12,084 nt of DNA from Candidatus Woesearchaeota archaeon. Its GTDB lineage: Archaea; Nanobdellota; Nanobdellia; Woesearchaeales; GW2011-AR9. Position numbers and translations under genes: made by a program. The stretch covers positions 1 to 12,084 of the forward strand of contig JACOZM010000112.1 in the NCBI GenBank assembly GCA_016181345.1. Reading direction: 5' to 3'. Below are positions 5,538 through 12,084 of the stretch, in pieces (within the stretch, counting starts at the first letter, position 1; each line of letters starts with the position of its first letter). The notes under the pieces were generated by a model. The model worked only from the letters and a program-made list of their open reading frames with translations. It was not told the origin of the DNA and ran no database searches.

Positions 5538-8500
5538 ACTCCACAAACTCTGCCAATCCAACTTGTTTTTCTTTTTCTTTCCCAAAAACATTGTCGATGT
5601 TACTCTTCAAGATATTAAGGGTTTGTTTTAGGTAAGGAGAAAAGTCGTATCTCTCTGCTAAGAGGAGAGAATGGCCAAGATATTTTGTTACGGAGCCTTC
5701 AGAAATAGTGAAGATTATCCTTCCATTACAAGCAGTACATTTTCCTTTTAACGGGGGGCGTCTATATTTAGCATTGCATCCTACACAACGGAATTGCTGC
5801 ATGGAAAATTTCCTTAAATTCCCCTTGATGTCTTTCAAGAGATGTTTCTGGATGACTAGTTTTGCCACATCATCCATATCGACAGCACGAACTTTTTCAG
5901 CAATGTCCATCTGGCCTATCAGCTTTTCTTCCATCGAAGGAAGGAGTTTATATGCGGAACATTGCACCCCTTTATTAAAATCTTCAACAGAATGGGTAAA
6001 TCCGAAGTTTTCATATTGTTGAGGAGTGTTTAAACGATCGCCTAATTGCTCTATCTTTTTCCCGTCAACTTTGATCTCCCATGGTTTTTTCATCTCTAAA
6101 GCTGCTTCATAAAATTCTAACGGATATTTCCAGACAACGTCAATACCATGGACTTGATCATCTACTTCTGAAGGATAGAGGATGGCGGTAAGAACTAGAG
6201 GAGAATCCATCGTTTTTGCTCCTCGCCGTTCCGGAAGGTATTGCCTCGAGAAATTTAATAATGCGTCCATAAGAAGCATAACACAGGCTTCATCACCATC
6301 ACAATCTCTACGCATCCCGGCATGGTACATGGGACTCGTTATAAGAGCTTGCGTTTCAGAAAATCCGATGATTCTTCCAATAAGTCCTGCTGAAATGTGC
6401 GGAGCTAAACCAATCACCAAATGTCCGACAAGATCTTCTTCTTTTTTGATGTTGTAAAAGCTATTCTGTCCATAAAATTTGATGAGGAGCTCGTCAATAA
6501 AATTGGCAACACGACTTAAGACCTTAGGAGAAGACTCGTCTAACGAATTAAATCCAGGCAGAATAACATCTTGCGGTTTTAATTCTAAAAGCTGGTTGTC
6601 TAACGTTAATTCTTTACCGTAGATGTCTTTTTCATACCCTAATTTACAAAGTTTTTCAACAGACGTTTTAATTTCCTTGGGCTTAAAATGAGTTATCGGC
6701 ATTTCTGTACAATCATATCTTGTAGTTCCGTCTTTGTTAACATAGATAGAGTGTTTAGCGCGAAGAATTCCTTTAACTAAATGTTCAACAACATGGCCTT
6801 TGTTTGATGTTCCACGGATGCCCTTAATCAAATCGGGAAAGGTCTTAGCTCCAATTGATTGCAAGGCATGATCAAAATAATATTTTATATCAAGATCAAC
6901 AGCCTTAAAGGGATTTGCTGAGCCGTGCCTACAGGTTTCCTTATCCAAATCTCCACAAAAACGACAGTTAAATCTCTTTACCGTCAAAGAAGAACAGGCT
7001 TCGCACAACGGATAAATTGTTCCTCTTTGACATTTCTCACAATAACGAAGAGGAAATGTACTATGAACCTTGCCATGTTCTACGGTAGCTTGAAAGCTTC
7101 GTAATCTGTCTCCTTCTTCTCCTACAGGAAACATCACCTGCGGACTTCCGGTCATAGCGCGCATCTTTGCTTTTTCAGGCCGGCCCATCCTTGCACCGAT
7201 AAATGTTCCTGCTTTGTCTTTTAATTTTATCTGACTTATTAATGCCAGTACGTCCAATGCGGTTATTTTTTCTGCGTTCTGGCTTTTCATTTTTATGTCT
7301 GGATGCTCATAGTGCTTAGAAAGATCGATTGATCTGAGTTCTTCCTGAGAATTAATGTTTAGACATAGAGCTAGTACCTGGGCTTGAACTTTTTCTATAA
7401 CGACGCTTTCTTTGTTTATTACTTTGTGTTCTACCCCCAGTAATTCTAGAACTCGTTTTGCTATCAGATGGTTTGGTTCCTTAGCATTAAACGGCAGAAC
7501 CATTTTATTTATTTCTTTAGTTCCTTGCGTGTTTACTTCTGTTTTTACCTTTCCTTCTTTTAACCAGGATAATAATTGTTCCAACTGTTCTGCAGAGATA
7601 AGTTTCCAATAAAACAAATATGCTGGATGTAACGCTACGTCTAACTTTTGACTTATCCTTATTGCTTCTTCAACGCTAGGAAAAACTGACAAAGGATTGT
7701 TTAAGATCGGTTTCAGCAGAGTTTCTAGCTGCTTAATTACGCTGAATTCTTTTTTTTGTTTTTTTTCTCCGCTTTTATCTCCACTTTTTTCTTTTTCTTC
7801 TGTTATCTTCATTTCTAAACTTTTTTTAACTTCTAAAGCCCACCACTCAGGACAATACCCCGGCGGGACTAGACTTTGTCCGTTTTCTGAGAAGTCCCCA
7901 TAATTGAAGAGAATGTCGCCTAAAAAAACTATTTCTTTTATTTCAGAAAAAACTTTTTTTGCTTCCTCTTCTGAGTTAAGCTGAAGAAAATCTCCATCGT
8001 TTAAAAGAACAATAGGGCCTTCGATAGAATCACATACAGCTACTGTAGCTGCTTTTCCGGGCCGTTCGACCTTTAGTTGAGTTCCGATAGCAATATAATT
8101 ATTTAAAATTACCATCGTTGCAGGATGTAATGCGGCTGCAGAAAAACCGGTGGTTCGTGCTCTTCCATATCTTATCCTAAACCCTCCTTCTCTCAGAGGA
8201 TGGGTTAGTATCGGCCTTCCGGCAACGAGATCCATAATATACGTTGTATTAGCTTTGACCTTCTTTTTTTCTTCTACCTTTTCCTTTTTTTGAGTGGCTT
8301 GATGCTCGGCGTGAATTTTTTCTTTCAGAGCTAGAAATTCAGCTAAAAAATCCCATTGCAATTCGAATTCCTTCCCCCATTTTGAAAGTCGTTTCCATAG
8401 TTTTGGCGCTTTTTGACATAATCCCTCAGCTAAGACAAGGGCGACACCGCCACGAATAAGATTTGTTTCGATTCGAGGAACGTCTTTATAATTGGAAACT

Positions 8501-9213
8501 TCTCTTTTTTCTGTTGGATCACCGTCAACCTCTACGGGAAGATTCTTGACCATAAATTTAAGTTCATCATCCGAAGGGTGGTATTGCAAGTTAGTAACCC
8601 GCTCATGATAATCATGAACTTCCGAGGCATAGCGGTTTATTTCCAACTCATCAGGATCATAAGGGGCATATCCCATCTTTACGCGAACGTAATCAGCGAG
8701 AATCACTGAAGTAGAAGCAGCAGTTCCGCCTGCTCCTCTGATTGGTCCGGCGTATTGCAGTGCGAAATATTCTTTTCCATCTCTTCTTTTTTTTATTTTT
8801 AGGCCTACAAATCCTTCCAATGGAGCGGAGACAATACCTAGAGTCAGATAGGCAAAACCAACTCGAATTCCCGTTTCCATCGCCTCGAGCTTATCCTTAA
8901 ATGTACAAAATTTTTCCTTGGCAACTTCTACGGCGATACAAAATCCAACTCGCCAATCCAACATCCCGTATTCTGTTTCCATTTCGCCGATCCGTTCGGT
9001 AAGGTTTGTTTTAACCAGCTGAGGGGCAACAACAGAGATAAGACCAACAACCCGTTCAGCCATATTTTTAGCCAGAGGAATGTTTACTTCACTTTCTGGA
9101 TCAAGACCTTTTTTTCTTGCCAGTTCAGCAGCATCGTAGCAGCGCGTCGTTTCTTCGCTAAGTGAAGAGAAGTACTCTTTCATTTTTTCAGAAGCGATGT
9201 CTTTTGTTATCAT
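5536..9213 (-). CDS. polC: DNA polymerase D (DNA polymerase II) large subunit DP2
   Basis: Catalytic subunit of the archaeal replicative polymerase PolD; it makes DNA with the DP1 exonuclease subunit. At 1225 aa it has normal length and no intein. The N-terminal domain (about 1-300) includes the conserved YAGPIRGAGGTAAS (154-167). The catalytic double-psi barrel part carries GARMGRPEKAKMR (673-685). Zinc motifs include Cys725/728, 737/740, 750/753 and Cys761/His763. The polymerase active site is RRDCDGDE with D972 and D974 (equivalent to the two catalytic Asp of Pyrococcus DP2) followed by LLMDALLNFSRQYLPE. A second zinc site (Cys1143/1146, 1159/1162) lies near the end. Lys/Glu-rich inserts occur at about 305-320 and 468-490. 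The C-terminus QVGLAEFV (1217-1224) fits a PCNA-binding (PIP) motif. It lies 41 nt after DP1, probably in the same operon. Confidence 0.97.
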   Translation of the reverse strand: MITKDIASEKMKEYFSSLSEETTRCYDAAELARKKGLDPESEVNIPLAKNMAERVVGLISVVAPQLVKTNLTERIGEMETEYGMLDWRVGFCIAVEVAKEKFCTFKDKLEAMETGIRVGFAYLTLGIVSAPLEGFVGLKIKKRRDGKEYFALQYAGPIRGAGGTAASTSVILADYVRVKMGYAPYDPDELEINRYASEVHDYHERVTNLQYHPSDDELKFMVKNLPVEVDGDPTEKREVSNYKDVPRIETNLIRGGVALVLAEGLCQKAPKLWKRLSKWGKEFELQWDFLAEFLALKEKIHAEHQATQKKEKVEEKKKVKANTTYIMDLVAGRPILTHPLREGGFRIRYGRARTTGFSAAALHPATMVILNNYIAIGTQLKVERPGKAATVAVCDSIEGPIVLLNDGDFLQLNSEEEAKKVFSEIKEIVFLGDILFNYGDFSENGQSLVPPGYCPEWWALEVKKSLEMKITEEKEKSGDKSGEKKQKKEFSVIKQLETLLKPILNNPLSVFPSVEEAIRISQKLDVALHPAYLFYWKLISAEQLEQLLSWLKEGKVKTEVNTQGTKEINKMVLPFNAKEPNHLIAKRVLELLGVEHKVINKESVVIEKVQAQVLALCLNINSQEELRSIDLSKHYEHPDIKMKSQNAEKITALDVLALISQIKLKDKAGTFIGARMGRPEKAKMRAMTGSPQVMFPVGEEGDRLRSFQATVEHGKVHSTFPLRYCEKCQRGTIYPLCEACSSLTVKRFNCRFCGDLDKETCRHGSANPFKAVDLDIKYYFDHALQSIGAKTFPDLIKGIRGTSNKGHVVEHLVKGILRAKHSIYVNKDGTTRYDCTEMPITHFKPKEIKTSVEKLCKLGYEKDIYGKELTLDNQLLELKPQDVILPGFNSLDESSPKVLSRVANFIDELLIKFYGQNSFYNIKKEEDLVGHLVIGLAPHISAGLIGRIIGFSETQALITSPMYHAGMRRDCDGDEACVMLLMDALLNFSRQYLPERRGAKTMDSPLVLTAILYPSEVDDQVHGIDVVWKYPLEFYEAALEMKKPWEIKVDGKKIEQLGDRLNTPQQYENFGFTHSVEDFNKGVQCSAYKLLPSMEEKLIGQMDIAEKVRAVDMDDVAKLVIQKHLLKDIKGNLRKFSMQQFRCVGCNAKYRRPPLKGKCTACNGRIIFTISEGSVTKYLGHSLLLAERYDFSPYLKQTLNILKSNIDNVFGKEKEKQVGLAEFVE

Positions 9214-9254
9214 TTTGTGGATTATTTTTTTAAAACAGCTTCAACTCTTTAGTA

Positions 9255-11042
9255 TTAATTAAATCGCAGGATTTTTACTTGTCGTGTCTTAAGATTCACA
9301 AGAGGAACTCGGGCCGGTTGTGGTGAGTGTCCTAATTTTTCTTGAAATGTTGTTTTTTCCTGCCAACAACTGCCGGAAATCATGGTTACCCCCTTGTAAT
9401 CGGCAACTGAACAATAATGGATATGCCCAGTAACGAAAATGTCGGGAATCTTTCTAATCAAGAGAGGATCTTCGGAGTGTCCTGGAAAATAAGGAGTTGA
9501 TTTAAAGGAAGGAGCAAGGTGTCTTCTCTTCAATAAAAATTTCATGATCAAATCAGCGCGGTTATACCCCCCGCCGTTTCGGATGGAGTCAACATTAGCA
9601 ACGTAATAATCAAAACTATATCCATGATACATCAAGATGTCAAACCCAGAAAAATTTTCTTTCTTTCCGATATTTACAATAGCCGGATTGCTGACTAGCT
9701 GCAGATTGGGGATAGTAAATAGCGGTTCGCAAAACTCCCGATAAAAAACTGGCTGTGGCTCAGCTAGATGAACAACATCATGGTTCCCTGGACAGAGAAT
9801 CATCTGCTTCTCTGGAGGAATCAGACGAAGAAAGCGAGCAAATTCTGCATATTGCTCCTTAATGTCGGTTAATTCTAATTCATCTTCCTGCCCGGGGTAA
9901 ATACCAACACCATCAACAGCATCCCCGGACATAATGATATACTTTACTTTAGAGGCAATTTCTCTCTGTTTTTCATTTCCGGCACGGCTGTTGATCCATT
10001 CTAAAAATTTATTAAATTCTTCTTTCAAGAATAGTTTTGAGCCAACGTGGAAGTCGGAGAGAAAAATAACATATTCTTCTTCTGGGCCTCTTTTTAATTC
10101 CGTCGTTATCGGAAGGTCAGGCCAGACAATGTTTTCGGCAAAAATGATGTCACCTTGGCACATTCCGGAAATACCGACAACCTCATCTAAAATAAGATCT
10201 TTTGCTGAAGTAAAAAGGTCACCTTTATTTTTAGAGAATAAGACTGAAATTATTCCTGTTGGGTCTTCTACTTTGGCAATAAGGTTTCCGTTTTTTGTTG
10301 TTCCAATCTCGTGGATGATGCCGATGATGGAGACTTGCTCTTTCTCCTTTTTTTTCAAAATCCTTTCAATAGACATTGTACTAGAAAGGTCCTGCCGATT
10401 ACGAAGAATTTTTTCGAGATATTTGAACCGGGAGAGAAATATGGACGTGAAATCTGCCGTAGTATATTTTTTTGCTTTGTTTTCAAAACAAAGAGTAATT
10501 TCTATAGGAGTTATTAGGGAAAGTGATGGAGACGAAAGCACAACGTTTTTTGTTTCTTGGCTGTGACCCGAGAGATTCCCTTTTTCTATTATTGTATTTT
10601 CTTCTGTATCTTCTAAGGAAGTAGTAAACCCTACTTCATCAGTTCCTGGAGTGAAGTCAACTTCCAGAGCACTTAGGCGCTGTTCAAGCCCAGTGTTTTC
10701 TTTTGTATCTACTTCTCTGAGCGCTAGTTCTCCTCCAGAACTTTTTAGGCTAACACACTTCATCTGTTGAAGTTCATTTTGATAAAGTTCATCGTCCCGT
10801 TCTTTTTCTGCTTCAACCCTAAACTTGTCTACCTCATACCAGTCGACTAGGCTGCTTTGCTGTTCAATTACATTCAGATAATCCTCATTGACTACTAGAA
10901 GATCGGATTCTAGCTTCATCTTTTCAAGAGCTTCTTCACTAAAATCTTTTTCTAGGAGGTCTTTGTTCACCAAGATCCCTTTTTCAAACATATCTTCAAT
11001 AAACTTGTTCTTAGTCCTTGTGAGGTTGTTTTGGTCTTCCAT
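9255..11042 (-). CDS. polB: DNA polymerase D (DNA polymerase II) small subunit DP1, 3'-5' exonuclease
   Basis: Proofreading subunit of PolD. Residues about 1-60 are the helical N-terminal domain typical of DP1. About 70-195 is an acidic, Ser/Thr-rich linker, probably disordered. An OB fold follows (about 225-310, with VSIIGIIHEIG and EDPTGIISVLFS). The calcineurin-like phosphoesterase domain (about 325-595) has all metal motifs: SDFHVGS (D330, H332), GDAVDGVGIYPGQ (D374), PGNHD (N420, H421), HG (H473) and GHIH (H540, H542), so exonuclease activity should be intact. The gene lies between orc1 and DP2 on the same strand. No Shine-Dalgarno or convincing TATA box precedes the ATG, suggesting co-transcription with orc1. 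Confidence 0.96.
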   Translation of the reverse strand: MEDQNNLTRTKNKFIEDMFEKGILVNKDLLEKDFSEEALEKMKLESDLLVVNEDYLNVIEQQSSLVDWYEVDKFRVEAEKERDDELYQNELQQMKCVSLKSSGGELALREVDTKENTGLEQRLSALEVDFTPGTDEVGFTTSLEDTEENTIIEKGNLSGHSQETKNVVLSSPSLSLITPIEITLCFENKAKKYTTADFTSIFLSRFKYLEKILRNRQDLSSTMSIERILKKKEKEQVSIIGIIHEIGTTKNGNLIAKVEDPTGIISVLFSKNKGDLFTSAKDLILDEVVGISGMCQGDIIFAENIVWPDLPITTELKRGPEEEYVIFLSDFHVGSKLFLKEEFNKFLEWINSRAGNEKQREIASKVKYIIMSGDAVDGVGIYPGQEDELELTDIKEQYAEFARFLRLIPPEKQMILCPGNHDVVHLAEPQPVFYREFCEPLFTIPNLQLVSNPAIVNIGKKENFSGFDILMYHGYSFDYYVANVDSIRNGGGYNRADLIMKFLLKRRHLAPSFKSTPYFPGHSEDPLLIRKIPDIFVTGHIHYCSVADYKGVTMISGSCWQEKTTFQEKLGHSPQPARVPLVNLKTRQVKILRFN

Positions 11043-11163
11043 TTTTTTCTTGTTTTTGTTTGTGTCTCGTAGATTTTCTTTTGTGTGCTTTCTTTACAAA
11101 AGATACTCGAGGAGAGGTTCGGGCGTGCATTAGTTTAAGGCATCCGGCTTTACTCTCTTTTCC
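11043..11163 (-). other. 121-nt gap between orc1 and DP1
   Basis: No ORF or RNA gene is supported here. The part next to DP1 is A-rich on the minus strand (the mRNA leader side). The part next to orc1 is G/C-richer with a weakly self-complementary stretch (about 11110-11160) that has mismatches. There is no U-tract after orc1, so read-through from orc1 into DP1 is likely. Confidence 0.4.
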
Positions 11164-12084
11164 CTATGTTTTGAGAGACTTTTCAAGGACTTCTTTAAGT
11201 CGTAAGCAGATATTTTCGTCGATAGCCAAAGAAATTTCGCGCATCCGGCCATAGCGCCCCTTAGAAATGATTTTTGCGTTTATTATTCCTAAAAGATCTA
11301 ATTCTGCCAGAATGTCAGAAAGCCGGCGTTGAGTCAAGACGTTTTGGTTCGATTTTCGGCAGACGTCCTTATACACTTCATAAACCTCTCCGGTAAAAAA
11401 GTTTTTTCTTTGGTTAGAAAACAAAAGGATAGAATATAAAACACAATGAAACTGTTTTGGTTGATTGATTGTAGAACTAATGATCTTGTCTGCTTCAACC
11501 TTCCTTTCTGCTTCATCAAGGTGCTGTACTTCTAATGCGGGTGCTCCGGAGCGGTCAGCAATTTCTCCTGCAACGCGTAATAAGTCTATTGCTCTTCGAG
11601 CGTCTCCGTGGTCTCGGGCGGCGTAGGCTGAACATTTCTCGATGACGCCCGGACGAACGGAGTTTTCTTGAAACGCCCTTGTTGCACGATCACGTAAAAT
11701 TTCCTGAATCTGCAAGGCGTTATACGGGGGGAAGATCAGTTCCTCTTCAGAAAGGCTGCTCCTTACTCGCGGATCAAGGTTTTCGGAAAAAACAAGATTA
11801 TTGGAAATTCCCACAAGAGCAATCTGGGAGTTTTTTAATTCTGAGTTTATCCTCGTCAAATTATAGAGTATCTCGTCCCCTATTTTTTTTGTTAGCTGAT
11901 CAACCTCATCTAAGACTAGGAGAAGGACGTGCTTCTCTTTATCAACAAGCTGATAAAAAATATTATACACCTCGTCCGTAGGAAGGCCAGTAACTGGAAC
12001 TTCAGATCCATATTCCTTGATAAGCTGCGCTACTAAACGATATTCGGTATCCGCTACTCGTTTCAGTTTACAATTGATGTAACT
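11164..12084 (-). CDS. orc1: Orc1/Cdc6 replication initiator (N-terminus beyond window)
   Basis: AAA+ origin-binding initiator, the archaeal Orc1/Cdc6 protein. In-window it is 306 residues; the frame stays open to the edge, so the Walker A region lies outside. A GTG at 11968-11970 is internal, not the start. Motifs, counted from the edge: YINCKL (about 2-7), the family signature VPVTGLPTDEVY (29-40), Walker B VLDEVDQL with D59/E60, sensor 1 VGISNN (about 91-96), arginine-finger region DPRVRSSL, and sensor 2 HGDARRA (about 159-165). The last 100 residues form the winged-helix DNA-binding domain (RRLSDILAELDLLGIINAKI and GRYGRMREISL). It is followed by DP1 and DP2, the arrangement found next to oriC in Pyrococcus. 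Confidence 0.95.
   Translation of the reverse strand, partial: SYINCKLKRVADTEYRLVAQLIKEYGSEVPVTGLPTDEVYNIFYQLVDKEKHVLLLVLDEVDQLTKKIGDEILYNLTRINSELKNSQIALVGISNNLVFSENLDPRVRSSLSEEELIFPPYNALQIQEILRDRATRAFQENSVRPGVIEKCSAYAARDHGDARRAIDLLRVAGEIADRSGAPALEVQHLDEAERKVEADKIISSTINQPKQFHCVLYSILLFSNQRKNFFTGEVYEVYKDVCRKSNQNVLTQRRLSDILAELDLLGIINAKIISKGRYGRMREISLAIDENICLRLKEVLEKSLKT

Noticed and set aside
6270..6320. Intein insertion at the DP2 catalytic site
   Set aside because: This is a known intein site in other archaeal DP2 genes, but here RRDCDGDE runs straight into the next conserved segment without interruption.
9934..10566. 210-codon open frame on the + strand, antisense to DP1
   Set aside because: It lies wholly inside DP1, its translation is Ser/Phe/Arg-rich without recognisable motifs, and it has no promoter or Shine-Dalgarno.
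11105..11160. tRNA-like or hairpin RNA in the orc1-DP1 gap (GGTTCG near 11116 and a partly pairing stretch)
   Set aside because: No acceptor, D or anticodon arm can be drawn, and the pairing has internal mismatches and only 3-4 bp runs.
11968..11970. GTG as the start codon of orc1
   Set aside because: The frame continues upstream to the window edge with family-typical residues (VPVTGLPTDE), so the GTG is an internal Val codon.
1..12084. CRISPR array, insertion sequence or prophage
   Set aside because: No spaced direct-repeat array, transposase, integrase or terminal inverted repeats were found; the genes are conserved housekeeping genes plus a few unknowns.

Overview
The window is archaeal chromosomal DNA. 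Evidence: a family-D DNA polymerase (both subunits), Orc1/Cdc6, Hjc resolvase, TFE alpha, aIF2 beta, a DUF424 protein, archaeal-type RNase Z, and several TATA/BRE-like promoters about 26-28 nt upstream of start codons (leaderless genes). The sequence is A/T-rich and genes are closely packed. Small proteomic details, such as a HAD protein with a DFWGTL motif and a small membrane protein with a basic tail, suggest a DPANN-like lineage of the Woesearchaeota/Pacearchaeota kind. That placement is inference and was not tested by phylogeny.

Left part (1-2139, + strand): the 3' end of an unknown gene, an unknown 109-aa gene, then a HAD-superfamily protein followed by RNase Z (tRNA 3' processing). A 112-nt gap before the HAD gene holds a TATA box, a C/G hairpin and an 18-bp tandem duplication.

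Middle (2136-5485): a predicted lipoprotein and the Holliday junction resolvase Hjc on the - strand. TFE alpha is divergent from hjc on the + strand. A 65-aa one-helix membrane protein (- strand) has a poly-U terminator zone. Then come aIF2 beta and DUF424 (+ strand). This is a cluster of single-copy information-processing genes.

Right part (5536-12084, - strand): orc1/cdc6 (N-terminus beyond the window edge), then PolD small subunit DP1, then PolD large subunit DP2. This is a replication-initiator plus replicative-polymerase cluster. In Pyrococcus the same arrangement lies beside oriC, so the origin of this genome may lie just past position 12084. Orc1 would mark the origin; DP1 (3'-5' exonuclease) and DP2 (polymerase, with an apparent C-terminal PCNA-binding motif) would form the replicase.

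No clearly novel system, CRISPR array, transposon, rRNA or tRNA was found. The most interesting points are the orc1-DP1-DP2 cluster and its implied origin, the DP2 C-terminal PIP-like motif, the HAD protein with altered catalytic residues, the unknown lipoprotein, and the unusual repeats around the 109-aa gene and the HAD promoter.
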